A model generated the notes under the pieces. That model searched no databases and was not told the DNA's origin. It saw only the letters and a program-made list of their open reading frames with translations. This document shows, one piece after another, positions 20,099 to 30,015 of a stretch of 64,000 nt of DNA. The number at the start of each line of letters is the position of its first letter. The stretch's first letter is position 1. Source of the stretch: Microvirga arsenatis (GTDB lineage: Bacteria; Pseudomonadota; Alphaproteobacteria; Rhizobiales; Beijerinckiaceae); NCBI RefSeq assembly GCF_009910705.1, contig NZ_JAAAXJ010000008.1, forward strand, positions 124,001 to 188,000. Direction: 5' to 3'. Position numbers and translations under genes: made by a program.

Positions 20099-21085
20099 CT
20101 ATGCGGCTTTCCGTCCCGCCAGCGCCTTTTCCCAGCGCAGGGCTTGGTCGACGATCTCCTCCAGGCTGTCATGCTGGGGCTGCCAGCCGAGCCGGCGGAT
20201 CCGGTCGACCTTGGCGACCAGCTGAGCCGGATCGCCGGGACGGCGAGGGCTCAGGCGCACCTCGAAATCCACGCCCGAGACCCGCTTCACCACGTCGACC
20301 ACCTCCAGCACGGAAGCGCCGTGGCCGTAGCCGCAGTTCATGATGGCGCACTCGCCTCCGTCGCGCAGATGCCTGAGGGCGACGAGGTGGGCGCGGGCCA
20401 GGTCGTTGACCTGGATGTAGTCGCGCACGCAGGTGCCGTCCGGCGTGTTGTAGTCGGTGCCGAACACGTCGAGATGCGGCCGCTGCCCCAGCGCAGCCTG
20501 GGCCGCCACCTTGATCAGGTGCGTCGCCTGCGGGGTCGACTGGCCGGAGCGGCCCTTCGGGTCGGCGCCAGCCACGTTGAAGTAGCGCAGGATGGCATAG
20601 CGCAGCCCATGGGCGGTATGGGCATCCTGCAGCATCCATTCGGACATGAGCTTGCTGCGGCCGTAAGGGTTGATCGGCGCCAGCGGCATGTCCTCCCCGA
20701 GCAGGGGCGCCTCCGCATTGCCGTAGACCGCGGCCGTGGAGGAAAACACGAAGTTCCTGATGCCCTTCTCCACGGCCGTTTCGATGAGGGCCCGGGTCTT
20801 CACCGTGTTGTTGAAGTAATAGCCCAGGGGGTCGGTGACGGATTCCGGCACCACGATCTTGGCGGCAAAGTGCAGGATGCTGTCGATGCCGTGCTCCTCG
20901 ATCACGCGGGCGACGAGCGCCTGATCGCCCACGTCGCCGGCCACGAAGGCGGCGTCCTGCGGCACGGCCCAGCGGAAGCCGGTGGACAGATTGTCGAGAA
21001 CGACCACCTCCTCGCCCGCATCCAGAAGCTCCAGCACCATGTGGCTGCCGATATAGCCCGCGCCGCCCGTCACCAATACCGCCAT
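20099..21085 (-). CDS. galE: UDP-glucose 4-epimerase
   Basis: The 328-residue short-chain-dehydrogenase enzyme interconverts UDP-glucose and UDP-galactose. The NAD site is VTGGAGYIGSHM at residue 4. The catalytic pair is Ser/Thr in FSSTAAVYG and Tyr in NPYGRSK. GTDYNTPDGTCVRDYI is the substrate-binding segment. It is divergent from galU with a 198-bp gap and supplies galactose for surface polysaccharides. Confidence 0.96.
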   Translation of the reverse strand: MAVLVTGGAGYIGSHMVLELLDAGEEVVVLDNLSTGFRWAVPQDAAFVAGDVGDQALVARVIEEHGIDSILHFAAKIVVPESVTDPLGYYFNNTVKTRALIETAVEKGIRNFVFSSTAAVYGNAEAPLLGEDMPLAPINPYGRSKLMSEWMLQDAHTAHGLRYAILRYFNVAGADPKGRSGQSTPQATHLIKVAAQAALGQRPHLDVFGTDYNTPDGTCVRDYIQVNDLARAHLVALRHLRDGGECAIMNCGYGHGASVLEVVDVVKRVSGVDFEVRLSPRRPGDPAQLVAKVDRIRRLGWQPQHDSLEEIVDQALRWEKALAGRKAA

Positions 21086-21283
21086 GTCGACCCTCCGAGG
21101 AACTGCCTGCCCGGCAGCTTAACCATAACGCTTCAGCCGCAATTCAGGTCCAGCCGGTCAAGGGAGCAACGCTGCGCCGAAACCTCGGACGGCGTACCGC
21201 GTTAGGGGTCTCGAAGCTTGGCAGTTATCGGTTTTCTTTTCCCGGTCGTGTCTTAGATTACCCTTCCCTCTCGAAGCTCACTC

Positions 21284-22162
21284 ATGGCTCATCCAATGAA
21301 GCGTATCCGCAAAGCAGTCCTTCCCGTCGCCGGTCTCGGCACCCGGTTCCTGCCGGCCACCAAGGCCGTTCCCAAGGAGATGCTGTGCGTCGTCGACCGC
21401 CCCGTGGTGCAGCACGTGGTCGACGAGGCGCGCGCCGCGGGGATCGAGCATTTCATCTTCGTCACCGGGCGCAACAAGGCCGTGATCGAGGATCATTTCG
21501 ACATCGCCTACGAGCTCAACCGCACTCTCGAGGCGCGCGGCAAGACCAAGGAGCTGGAGCTCCTCGCGAGGGACCAGCCCCAGGCCGGGCAGACGAGCTT
21601 CACCCGCCAGCAGGAGCCGCTGGGCCTGGGCCATGCGGTGTGGTGCGCCCGGGAGCTGGTGGGCGACGAGCCCTTTGCCGTGCTCCTGCCCGACATGCTC
21701 AGCCGCGGCTCCATGGAACAGATGATCGCGGCCTACGAGAAGCACGGCGGCAACATCATCGCCGTGGAGGAGGTGCCGGAGGATCAGACGCACCAGTACG
21801 GCATCGTCTCGGTCGGCGAGGAGTTCGGCCAGACCTTCGAGATCACCGGCATGGTGGAGAAGCCGCCGAAGGGCACCGCGCCCTCGAACTACATCATCTC
21901 CGGCCGCTATATCCTGCAGCCCGAGATCTTCGATGTGCTCTCCACCCAGGAGCGCGGCGCCGGCAACGAGATCCAGCTCACGGATTCCATGATCCGCCTG
22001 ATGAAGGAGCAGAAGTTCTTCGGCATGAAGTACCAGGGCAAGACCTACGATACGGGCTCGAAGATCGGCTTCCTGATGGCCAACGTGGCCTATGGGCTGG
22101 AGCGCGAGGATCTTTCGGCCGAGTTCCGCCGGGAGCTTGAGGCCCTGCTGCGGCAGAAGTGA
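21284..22162 (+). CDS. galU: UTP-glucose-1-phosphate uridylyltransferase
   Basis: The 292-residue enzyme makes UDP-glucose from UTP and glucose-1-phosphate. The nucleotide-binding signature [18 protein letters not shown] is followed by [28 protein letters not shown] and VEKPP are the substrate-binding loops, and DTGSKIGFL is near the C terminus. The frame opens [10 protein letters not shown]; the second Met (21296) is an equally good start. It sits among envelope sugar genes (galE, kdsD). Confidence 0.97.
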   Translation: MAHPMKRIRKAVLPVAGLGTRFLPATKAVPKEMLCVVDRPVVQHVVDEARAAGIEHFIFVTGRNKAVIEDHFDIAYELNRTLEARGKTKELELLARDQPQAGQTSFTRQQEPLGLGHAVWCARELVGDEPFAVLLPDMLSRGSMEQMIAAYEKHGGNIIAVEEVPEDQTHQYGIVSVGEEFGQTFEITGMVEKPPKGTAPSNYIISGRYILQPEIFDVLSTQERGAGNEIQLTDSMIRLMKEQKFFGMKYQGKTYDTGSKIGFLMANVAYGLEREDLSAEFRRELEALLRQK

Positions 22163-22223
22163 GCGGCGTGATCGATCGGCCATAGGGTTCCGCATGGCCG
22201 CCCGCATGTGCTAGAGGGCGGCC

Positions 22224-23219
22224 ATGGCACTTGCAAAACCCCTCTCCCCCTCGCCCGACCAAGCCGTCGCCTCCGCCCTGCGCACGCTCGCAGCCGAGCG
22301 GGACGGCCTGACGATCCTGATGGAGGCCATCGGCAACGGCCTCGGAGGCCCGTTCACGGCCGCGGTCGAGACGATCGCCGCGGCCAAGGGCCGGGTCATC
22401 GTCACCGGCATGGGCAAGTCCGGCCATGTGGGCCGCAAGATCACCGCCACCTTCGCCTCGACGGGCACGCCGGCCCATTACGTCCACCCCGCGGAGGCAA
22501 GCCACGGCGACCTCGGCATGATCCAGACCGACGACGTGATCATCGCCCTGTCCTGGTCGGGGGAGACGGCGGAGCTTGCCGACATCATCGGCTATTCCCG
22601 GCGCTTCCGGGTGCCCCTGGTCGCCATGACCTCCAACGCGGATTCGACCCTGGGACGCGCCGCCGACATCTGCCTGACCCTGCCGAAGGCCAAGGAGGCC
22701 TGCCCGAACGGGCTCGCCCCCACCACCTCGACCACGATCCAGCTGGCGCTTGGCGACGCCCTCGCCGTCGCCCTCCTGGAGCGGCGCGGCTTCACTGCGG
22801 AGAATTTCCGGGTCTTCCACCCCGGGGGCAAGCTCGGCGCCCGCCTCAAGCTGGTGCGCGACATCATGCATGTGGGCGAGCGCCTGCCCCTCGTCGGCGT
22901 CGAGGCCCGCATGGGCGAGGCCATCGAGGAGATCGGCCGCAAGGGTTTCGGTGCCGTCATCGTGGTGAACGGGGACGGCACGCTCGCCGGCATCGTCACC
23001 GACGGCGACCTGCGCCGCAACCTGCGCCCCGATCTCGCAACGCTTCCTGTCGCTGCCGTCATGACCAGGACGCCGCGCACCATCGCCCCGGACGCCCTCG
23101 TCGCGACGGCTCTCGAGATGGAGGAAGCCTCCCGGATCACGGCCCTGATCGTGGTCGAGGGCGGCAAGCCCGTCGGCCTCGTGCACTACCTCGACCTGCT
23201 GCGGGCCGGCGCGGCCTGA
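22224..23219 (+). CDS. kdsD: D-arabinose-5-phosphate isomerase (KdsD/KpsF)
   Basis: The 331-residue enzyme converts ribulose-5-phosphate to arabinose-5-phosphate, the first step to Kdo of lipid A-core. A SIS sugar-isomerase domain (about 40-185) carries VTGMGKSGHVGRK, SHGDLGMI and LSWSGETAEL. Two CBS domains follow (about 210-265 and 275-330; IVTDGDLRR is visible). It lies 61 nt after galU in the same direction and its stop abuts the convergent NfeD gene. Confidence 0.95.
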   Translation: MALAKPLSPSPDQAVASALRTLAAERDGLTILMEAIGNGLGGPFTAAVETIAAAKGRVIVTGMGKSGHVGRKITATFASTGTPAHYVHPAEASHGDLGMIQTDDVIIALSWSGETAELADIIGYSRRFRVPLVAMTSNADSTLGRAADICLTLPKAKEACPNGLAPTTSTTIQLALGDALAVALLERRGFTAENFRVFHPGGKLGARLKLVRDIMHVGERLPLVGVEARMGEAIEEIGRKGFGAVIVVNGDGTLAGIVTDGDLRRNLRPDLATLPVAAVMTRTPRTIAPDALVATALEMEEASRITALIVVEGGKPVGLVHYLDLLRAGAA

Positions 23220-23669
23220 TCAGGGATCGTCGACCACCAGGGTCGATCCCTCGACCCGCACGACCCGCACCCTGGCGCCGGCGAAGCGGTCGGCGCCGGT
23301 CACGCGCCAGGAACTGTCGTCCACGCGGATGCGCCCCTCCCCGTCCTTGATCGGCGTCTCCAGGGTGAAGACCCGGCCGACGAGGGCCTCTCCCCGCCGG
23401 TTGAGCTGCTCGGCCGGGGCTTCGGGCTGCCCCTTGGGGCGCATGAGGGTCCGTCCCAGGACCACCGCCGCCACGCAGAGGGCCGCGAAAATCAGCGCGG
23501 AGGCCTGCCAGGACAGGTCGAGAACCGCATCCAGAAGGCCCGTCGCGATGGCCGCCAGCCCCAGCCAGAGGAAGAAGGCTCCCGGCGCCAGGAGCTCAAC
23601 CCCGATCAGGAGCACCCCGAGGATGATCCAGGCCCAGGCTCCGAGACCGATGAACGCGTCCTGGATCAT
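23220..23669 (-). CDS. NfeD family membrane protein
   Basis: The 149-residue protein has three or four hydrophobic segments in the first 85 residues and a C-terminal NfeD beta-barrel (OB-like) domain. The domain begins GEALVGRVFTLETPI and includes GRIRVDDSSWRV. Such short NfeD proteins pair with SPFH/stomatin proteins in membrane microdomains. Its start overlaps the stop of the SPFH gene by 4 nt (ATGA), so the two are translationally coupled. Confidence 0.92.
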   Translation of the reverse strand: MIQDAFIGLGAWAWIILGVLLIGVELLAPGAFFLWLGLAAIATGLLDAVLDLSWQASALIFAALCVAAVVLGRTLMRPKGQPEAPAEQLNRRGEALVGRVFTLETPIKDGEGRIRVDDSSWRVTGADRFAGARVRVVRVEGSTLVVDDP

Positions 23670-24652
23670 GAGCGCTCGCCTCCTCCGGTGACCGTGGGAA
23701 CGCTGCGGGCAGGCTTGTTGAGGCCCGCGCCGCCCTCGCCGAACACCGACTTGGTGAGCTCCGCGATGCCGCCGAGGGTTCCCGCAAGGCCTGCCGCCTC
23801 GATGGGCACGATCACGACCTTCTGGTTGGGAGCCGATGCGAGGGCGCGGATCGCGTCGATGTACTTCTCCGCCACGATGAAGTTGGCCGCCGCCAGATCG
23901 CCCTTGGTGATGGCCTCGCTGACCATGCCGGTCGCCTTGGCTTCGGCCTCCGCTTGCCGCTCGCGGGCTTCCGCATCGCGGAACGCAGCTTCCCTGCGGC
24001 CCTCGGCCGCCAGGATCTGCGACTGCTTCTGGCCCTCCGCGCGCAGGATCTCCGCCTGGCGCAGGCCCTCCGCCTCGAGCACCGCGGCGCGCTTCTCGCG
24101 CTCGGCCTTCATCTGGCGCGCCATGGCGCCGGCAAGATCCTGCGGCGGGAGAATGTCCTTGATCTCGACGCGGGTGACCTTGGCGCCCCAGGGGGAGGCG
24201 GCCGCATCCATGACCCGCAGCAGCCGCTCGTTGATCTCGTCCCGGTGGGAGAGCAGCTGGTCGAGATCCATGGAGCCGACGACGGTCCGGATATTGGTCA
24301 TGGTCAGAACCAGCAGCGCCTGGTTCATGTCCGAGACCTCGTAGGAGGCGCGGGCGGGGTCGAGGATCTGGTAGAAGGCGGCAGCATCGATGGTGACGCC
24401 TGCATTGTCACGGGTGAAGGCCTCCTGGCTCGGAATGTCGAGCACCTGCTCCATGACGTTCACCTTTTTGCCGATCCGGTCGATGTAAGGCACGATCAGG
24501 CCGAGGCCGGGGGTGAGGGTGCGCGAATAGCGCCCGAAGCGCTCGACCGTATAGGCATAGCCCTGCGGAACCGTCCGGATGCCCATGGCGATCGTCACCA
24601 CCACGACGAGCACCAAGACAATGACGAAGATGTCGAAACCACTCACCAGCAT
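23666..24652 (-). CDS. SPFH/stomatin-like protein (QmcA type)
   Basis: The protein has one N-terminal membrane segment (about residues 5-25 from the chosen ATG), then an SPFH domain: VPQGYAYTVERFGRYSRTLTPGL, LDIPSQEAFTRDNAGVTIDA and VTRVEIKDILPP. A long Ala/Glu/Arg-rich coiled coil follows at about 180-260. The ATG at 24652 is preferred over an upstream TTG (24667) because GGGGG precedes it at suitable spacing. The product is 328 residues. It is coupled to the NfeD gene; such pairs organise membrane microdomains and regulate membrane proteases. Confidence 0.93.
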   Translation of the reverse strand: MLVSGFDIFVIVLVLVVVVTIAMGIRTVPQGYAYTVERFGRYSRTLTPGLGLIVPYIDRIGKKVNVMEQVLDIPSQEAFTRDNAGVTIDAAAFYQILDPARASYEVSDMNQALLVLTMTNIRTVVGSMDLDQLLSHRDEINERLLRVMDAAASPWGAKVTRVEIKDILPPQDLAGAMARQMKAEREKRAAVLEAEGLRQAEILRAEGQKQSQILAAEGRREAAFRDAEARERQAEAEAKATGMVSEAITKGDLAAANFIVAEKYIDAIRALASAPNQKVVIVPIEAAGLAGTLGGIAELTKSVFGEGGAGLNKPARSVPTVTGGGERS

Positions 24653-24750
24653 GAAGCCCCCAGGCAACGGAGTTGCAGAGAGCTCACGCTATCCCAAACA
24701 GGCTTGGAGTCCTAGAGCGTTGCCCCATGACGCGGCTGAATACACTCTCT

Positions 24751-24857
24751 GTCCTCATCCTGAGGAGCAGCCGTGAGGCTGCATCTCGAAGGAGGATCCA
24801 GTGCTCTCTGGACACTCCTTCGAGACGCCCACTGCGCGGGCTCCTCAGGATGAGGAC
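24751..24857. repeat. Nested palindromic intergenic repeat (107 bp)
   Basis: The outer arms GTCCTCATCCTGAGGAGC (24751-24768) and GCTCCTCAGGATGAGGAC (24840-24857) are perfect 18-bp inverted copies. The inner arms CTCGAAGGAG (24785-24794) and CTCCTTCGAG (24815-24824) form a second perfect stem. Elements of this TCCTCATCCTGAGGAGC type are dispersed in genomes of Bradyrhizobium, Methylobacterium and relatives. Here it lies between the start of the SPFH gene and the end of hemH. Confidence 0.9.
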
Positions 24858-24873
24858 TGTGCTGTTCAGATGA

Positions 24874-25935
24874 TCAAAGCCAGCCCTGAAGCTCGCGCTC
24901 CACGACGTGGTTGATGACGCGCATCCCCTCGTCGCTGTCGTTGAGGCAGGGCAGGTAGGCGAATTCCTCGCCGCCGTTGTGCATGAAGATCTCGCGGTTC
25001 TCGCCGTCGAGCTCCTCCAGGGTCTCCAGGCAATCGGCCGAGAAACCCGGGGCCACGATGGCCATACGCTTCACGCCGCTTTTCGCCAGCGCCTCCACCG
25101 TCTTGTCGGTATAGGGCTGGAGCCATTCCGCCGTGCCGAACCGGGACTGGAAGCTCATGCGGAACTTGTCCGGCGACCAGCCGAAGGCCTCGCGCATCAG
25201 GCGCCAGGTCTTCACGCAATGGCAATGATAGGGGTCGCCCTTCAAAAGGTATTCCTTCGGCACCCCGTGGAAGGAGACGAGGATCACCTCCGGCTCGAAG
25301 GTGAGCTTCGCCAGATCCCGCTTCATCGCGGAGACCACCGCGTCGATATAGACCGGGTCGTCGTGATAGGGCGGCGAGACGCGCACGGTGGGCTGCCAGC
25401 GCATCTCCATGAGCGCGCGGAAGGCCTGGTCGCAGGCGGTGGCCGATGTGGCGGCCGAATATTGCGGGTAGAGCGGCACCAGGAGGATGCGGTCGCAGCC
25501 CTGGTCGAGCAGCGCCTGGATGCGCTCCCGCACCTCCGGCTTGCCGTAGCGCATCGCCCAATCGACCGTGATCCTGTCGCCGGCGATGCCCTTCAGGTGC
25601 TCGGCCACCTTCTCCGCCTGGCTGCGGGTGATGGTCTTGAGCGGGCCCTCATCGCGTTCGTTGTTCCAGATCGAGGCGTAGTCGCGGCCTTTCGGGCCGG
25701 GGCGCTTGGTGAGGACAATGAGGTTGAGGATCGGCCACCAGATGAGGCGCGGGGTTTCGATGACGCGGCGGTCGGAGAGGAATTCCTTGAGGTAACGCCG
25801 CATGGGCCAGTAGGTGGTGCCCTCCGGCGTTCCCAGGTTCATCAGCAGCACACCGATCCGCCCCGCCCTCACGGGCGGGTGGTCCACCGGGCGCACGCCC
25901 GGGAGCAGATCGGTCGGTTTGACAATCTCGTTCAT
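24874..25935 (-). CDS. hemH: Ferrochelatase
   Basis: The 353-residue enzyme inserts ferrous iron into protoporphyrin IX, the last step of haem synthesis. Visible motifs are RIGVLLMNLGTPEG at the N terminus, YPQYSAATS, VSFHGVPKEYLLKGDPYHCHC with the catalytic His, MSFQSRFGTAEWLQP and VAPGFSADCLETLEEL. The ATG at 25935 is preferred (GAGGG upstream, normal family start) over an upstream frame that adds 10 residues. Confidence 0.97.
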   Translation of the reverse strand: MNEIVKPTDLLPGVRPVDHPPVRAGRIGVLLMNLGTPEGTTYWPMRRYLKEFLSDRRVIETPRLIWWPILNLIVLTKRPGPKGRDYASIWNNERDEGPLKTITRSQAEKVAEHLKGIAGDRITVDWAMRYGKPEVRERIQALLDQGCDRILLVPLYPQYSAATSATACDQAFRALMEMRWQPTVRVSPPYHDDPVYIDAVVSAMKRDLAKLTFEPEVILVSFHGVPKEYLLKGDPYHCHCVKTWRLMREAFGWSPDKFRMSFQSRFGTAEWLQPYTDKTVEALAKSGVKRMAIVAPGFSADCLETLEELDGENREIFMHNGGEEFAYLPCLNDSDEGMRVINHVVERELQGWL

Positions 25936-26072
25936 GCAAAGCCCTCGGCCGCAGGGTGGTCGCACCCCGCTCTTGATTGGCGCCTAGATAAGGGGTCTCG
26001 GCGGTTCCGCCAACTGCGAGGCCCATCACATCGCCGCGCGCGGCCGCAAACGGCCCTTGCAGGAATCCGGCC

Positions 26073-28331
26073 TCATATGCCTGCCTCCGCAGAAGGCGCC
26101 GGCTTGAGCACGGCCTCGATGGCCACGCGCAGGCCCTCGGGCCGGAAATCCATGTCGACCCTGGCGTTCAGCTGCGTGGCGAGCACCCGGTGCAGCAGGC
26201 GCGACCCGAAGCCCTGGCGCGTGGGAGCCGAGACCTCGGGGCCGCCGCGCTCCTCCCAGACGAGCTTCAGCCGCGTTCCCTCCCCGGCCGGCTCGGCTTC
26301 CCAGGAGATGGCCACCTTGCCCCCGGGAACCGACAGGGCACCGTACTTGGCCGCATTGGTGGTGAGTTCGTGGATCGCCATGCCGATGGGCACCGCCGCC
26401 TCCGAGGGCAGCTCCACCGGCGGCCCGTTCAGGGAGATCCTCTCGCCCCTGGCATCGTTGTAGGGTCGCAGCTCCTTCTCCATGATCCCGCGCAGCGGCG
26501 CGGTCTGCCACACCGCCTCCGTCAGGAGCGAGTGGGTGTTGGCCAGCGAGATGATGCGGCCGACGAAGGCCTGATAGAAATCGTCGATGCTGAGCGCCGA
26601 GCGGGCGGTGGCGCCGACCACCGCCTGCACCGTGGCGAGGGTGTTCTTCACGCGGTGATGAAGCTCGCGGATCAGGAGCGACTGCCGGGTCTGGGCCTGC
26701 TTGCGCTCCTCGATCTCGTTCTGGGCATTGCGGTAGAGGCGGCTGTTCTCGAGGGCGATGGCGGCCTGCGCCGTCAGGCCGGCCAGCAGATGCTCGCTCC
26801 TGGGGCTGAAGGCTCCCGGCCTTTCATGCCCGAAGACGAGAACGCCGTGGATCTCCCCCGTGCGCAGCAGCACGGGCACCGCGAGGATGCTGCGGATCTG
26901 CGGCGCTCCCGGCGCCGGATCCGTGGCGAGGGGCATTCCGTCCGGGCTCTTGCCGACGGTGATGGTGTCGAGGCGGACCGTCTTGCCTTGCGTGAATGCA
27001 GGCGCACAGAGATTCCTGATGTCCAGGCCGGAGAGGGCCTGCCCGGAACCGCCCGGGGCGAAGCCGCTCTCATGCGGCGGCCCGTCCTGGGACGCGCCAC
27101 AGAAGAAGGCGCCGAACTGCGCCCCTGACAGCTCGACGCCTGCATCGACGACGGTTTGCACGATGCGGTCGAGGTCGAGTTCCGCCGCCAGGGCGCTGCC
27201 GGTGCGGTTGAGGGTTTCCAGGGCAGCCGTCTCGGTCCGCAATTCGCTCGTCCGCAAGGCCACCTGCCGCTCCAGGAGCGCGGCATTGGCAGCCTGCTCG
27301 TGGACCTGCTGCGAGGCCAGGGCGGTGAGCGCGGTGAGCGCGAGCAGCGCAATCAGCGCAAAGGCGCCGTAGAGCCGCGTCTGCACGAACCACGGCGTCC
27401 AGTAGGCATCCTGCGGCATGCTGACATTGATGTAGAGCGGCATGGCCCCGACTCTATGGTAGGCACCGATGCGCTCCCCGCCCATGCTAAGGAACGCATA
27501 GAGTCCCGATTGGGCCGATGCGTCGAGCGCCCTGTCGAAGGCCGCCTTGTCGATGGGCGCGAAGGAGAGCCCGTCGGGCGGCGGCGGATGCTGTGCGATG
27601 ACCGAGGCATCGGAGGCGCGCATCAGCACGATCCGGCTTCCCTTCGGCATGCGCAGCTTCGACCAGTAATCGTAGAAATAGGACAGGGAGACCGTCACCG
27701 ATGCAATGCCGTCGAACCCGCCGCCGGTGCCCTGAAGGCGGCGGCTGAGCATGAAGGTCGGGGCCTTGGTGACGCGCCCAAGGATCGGCTCGCCCACGAA
27801 CAGGCCCCGGTCGGCCGACACCTGAGCCTCGAAGGCGTCGCGCCCGGTGGCGTTCGAGGACGGGGTCGGGAAGGCTGCCGAAGTCAGGCGCAAGCGCCCG
27901 CTCGCGTCGTTGAGCCACACATCCTCGATATAAGGCAGCGCCTCGCGAACGGCGCGGATCTGCTGCCACAAGGGCCTCGAGCCCTCCACCTGGTCCCAGC
28001 TCTGACCCTGGATCAGGGCCGTGGCCTGCTTCAGGGTCAGGTCGGTGACCTCCAGCAGCCGCGCCGTATGATCCGCCAGGAAAAAGGCCGCATTCCTGAG
28101 GTCGTCCTCGTTGCGCTGGATCAGGCGGTTGCGCTGCTCCCAGGCGATGTAGCCGAAGGTGACGAGAATGAATGCGACGCCGAACAGGCCCATGGCGAGG
28201 GTGAGCCGCCCGCGCGCAAGAGAACGGGGACGGCTCTTCTTCGACAGGCTTACGGTTTCAGGGCGCGTGTGGAACTGCAAGGAAAGATCGTTTCGGGATG
28301 GAGATTCGCAGGTGCAAATGCAGGATGGCAC
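26073..28331 (-). CDS. HWE-family sensor histidine kinase with periplasmic sensor and GAF domain
   Basis: The 752-residue kinase has a first membrane segment at about 43-63, a periplasmic Cache-like domain of about 250 residues and a second membrane segment near 316-338. A short coiled coil, a GAF domain (about 375-525) and the kinase core follow. The phosphoacceptor block is RELHHRVKNTLATVQ near residue 550, the N box is HELTTNAAKYGALS, and the LVWEERGGP block carries the WE pair of HWE kinases. The G-box is degenerate (GFGSRLLHRV). The signal and cognate regulator are unknown; no response-regulator gene is adjacent. The first 40 residues before the membrane segment are doubtful. Confidence 0.9.
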   Translation of the reverse strand: MPSCICTCESPSRNDLSLQFHTRPETVSLSKKSRPRSLARGRLTLAMGLFGVAFILVTFGYIAWEQRNRLIQRNEDDLRNAAFFLADHTARLLEVTDLTLKQATALIQGQSWDQVEGSRPLWQQIRAVREALPYIEDVWLNDASGRLRLTSAAFPTPSSNATGRDAFEAQVSADRGLFVGEPILGRVTKAPTFMLSRRLQGTGGGFDGIASVTVSLSYFYDYWSKLRMPKGSRIVLMRASDASVIAQHPPPPDGLSFAPIDKAAFDRALDASAQSGLYAFLSMGGERIGAYHRVGAMPLYINVSMPQDAYWTPWFVQTRLYGAFALIALLALTALTALASQQVHEQAANAALLERQVALRTSELRTETAALETLNRTGSALAAELDLDRIVQTVVDAGVELSGAQFGAFFCGASQDGPPHESGFAPGGSGQALSGLDIRNLCAPAFTQGKTVRLDTITVGKSPDGMPLATDPAPGAPQIRSILAVPVLLRTGEIHGVLVFGHERPGAFSPRSEHLLAGLTAQAAIALENSRLYRNAQNEIEERKQAQTRQSLLIRELHHRVKNTLATVQAVVGATARSALSIDDFYQAFVGRIISLANTHSLLTEAVWQTAPLRGIMEKELRPYNDARGERISLNGPPVELPSEAAVPIGMAIHELTTNAAKYGALSVPGGKVAISWEAEPAGEGTRLKLVWEERGGPEVSAPTRQGFGSRLLHRVLATQLNARVDMDFRPEGLRVAIEAVLKPAPSAEAGI

Positions 28332-28450
28332 AGCAAAAGCCGTTGATGGAGAGCAAATCTACGCCCCCTGCTCCCTTTGACCAGAGGCCTGCGACCACTC
28401 TCGCCGGGAACCGGGTGCGCCCGAGCACCGCAGCGCTTTCAGGCCCAATG

Positions 28451-28479
28451 AAAAACGCCGGGACCCGAGGGTCCCGGCG
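28451..28479 (-). terminator. Intrinsic terminator after the 5'-nucleotidase gene
   Basis: On the minus strand CGCCGGGACCC-TC-GGGTCCCGGCG (11-bp arms, drawn with a very short loop that would open by one or two pairs) is followed by TTTTT, about 25 nt after the stop codon. The rest of the interval 28332-28503 shows nothing else. Confidence 0.88.
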
Positions 28480-28503
28480 CCGGAGTGAAAAGGGCTTCCC
28501 GGA

Positions 28504-30015
28504 TCAGCGCAGGACGATGCGACCCTCGACCTTCGGGGCCACCTTGCCGGCCTTCGCCACATAGTCGATCACCTGGCTCGCCATGAGCTGGCTTGCCGAC
28601 ACGTCGATGAGCGACTTGGCGCCGATGAACGCCCGATATCCGTCGCCGCCACGGGCCACGAAGTCGTTGGTGGCGAGCTTGTAGGTCTTGGCCGGATCGA
28701 GCGGCTGGCCGTTGATCTTGACCGACTTCACGCGGCTGCCGACCGGCTCCTTCAGGTCGACCTCCGCCACGATGCCGGAGACCTGCGGGAAGCGGCCGCC
28801 GAGCTCGCGCACCTGGCTCACGCCGTTCTCGAGCGCGTCCTTGATCTGGGCGCCGGTGACCTCGAGCAGCACGGTGGTGTTGCCGAAGGGCATTTCCGAG
28901 AGGATGTCGCGGCGGGTCAGCTTCTGACCGGCCTGGTACTGCTTGTCGGCCCGGATGCCGCCACCGTTGGTGAGGGCGACGTCGGCGCCGACGGCAGCCT
29001 TGAGGGCGTCGGTGATCAGGTTGCCCATGGCGGCCTCGCCTCCGCGCACGGTGGCGCGGCGGCTGTCGAGGGGCGTTTCCGTCACGCCGATCTCGACGTC
29101 GAGTTCCTTCGAGAGCTTGTCCTCGTAGCCCTTCACCACGGCCTCGATCTCGGGATCGGGCTTCACATTGGCGGTGTCCACGATGCGGAAGTTCGGCGAC
29201 CAGGTGACGGTGGTCTTGCCGTCCTTCGTGGTCTTGTTGACCGAGAGCTCGACGATGTTGACGAAGTTGGCCTGCGACTCGGATTCGGATACCACGACCT
29301 TGCCGTCGTAGAAGGCGAGCAGGTGCTCGTCGTGGCCGCCGATGATCACGTCCACGCCGGCGGAGCGGGCGATGATCATGTCGACTTCCAGCGGCGTGTG
29401 GGCGACGGCGACGACGAGATCGGCGCCCTTCTCGCGCAGTTCCTTGGCCTTCGCGCGGGCGGTATCGATCGTGGGGGAGAACTTGATGCTGCCCGGGCTC
29501 GATGCGATGGGCGTGTCCTCGGTGGTGAGGCCGAAGAAGCCGATCTTCACGCCCTGGACCTCAACCATCTTGTCGGGCTTGGTATTGGCCGGCAGGCCGT
29601 TGCCGTCGACGATGTTGGTGGCCACGATGTCGAACTTGGCCTCGGCCATGCGGGCGCGGAAGGCGTCCGGACCCAAGTCGAACTCGTGATTGCCCGGGGC
29701 CATGACGTCGACATTCATGCGGTTCAGGATGTCGATGATGTGGGCGCCCTTGTCGAAACCCGACAGGAGCGAAGGCGAGATGGTGTCGCCCGCGTGGATG
29801 AAGAAGGCATTGCCCTTGGCCTTCTCCTCCTTGATCACGGTGGCAAGCTTGGCAAATCCGCCGCGACCCTTCTCGGGGCCCATGCGGTCGATGTCGTTGG
29901 TCTGGACGAAGCGGATCGTCACGGCCTCCTGCGCCAGGGCCGTGCCCGACAACAGCAGGGACAATCCAAGAAATCCGGCACGCAGGGCGGCGGAGGGGCG
30001 GCTCTGAAGCATCAT
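28504..30015 (-). CDS. Periplasmic metallophosphatase/5'-nucleotidase
   Basis: From the ATG at 30015 the protein has 503 residues, with a signal peptide ending near ALAQE. The N-terminal metallophosphoesterase domain carries FVQTNDIDRM, FFIHAGDTISPS, MAPGNHEFDLG and GGHDEHLL. The C-terminal 5'-nucleotidase substrate domain starts near residue 310 and includes NGGGIRADK and FVARGGDGY. It should hydrolyse nucleotides or related phosphoesters in the periplasm. The first block reads NDIDRM where many relatives have NDxHG; this variant needs checking against homologues. The annotated longer frame to 30081 adds 22 residues before the signal peptide and is less likely. Confidence 0.9.
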   Translation of the reverse strand: MMLQSRPSAALRAGFLGLSLLLSGTALAQEAVTIRFVQTNDIDRMGPEKGRGGFAKLATVIKEEKAKGNAFFIHAGDTISPSLLSGFDKGAHIIDILNRMNVDVMAPGNHEFDLGPDAFRARMAEAKFDIVATNIVDGNGLPANTKPDKMVEVQGVKIGFFGLTTEDTPIASSPGSIKFSPTIDTARAKAKELREKGADLVVAVAHTPLEVDMIIARSAGVDVIIGGHDEHLLAFYDGKVVVSESESQANFVNIVELSVNKTTKDGKTTVTWSPNFRIVDTANVKPDPEIEAVVKGYEDKLSKELDVEIGVTETPLDSRRATVRGGEAAMGNLITDALKAAVGADVALTNGGGIRADKQYQAGQKLTRRDILSEMPFGNTTVLLEVTGAQIKDALENGVSQVRELGGRFPQVSGIVAEVDLKEPVGSRVKSVKINGQPLDPAKTYKLATNDFVARGGDGYRAFIGAKSLIDVSASQLMASQVIDYVAKAGKVAPKVEGRIVLR

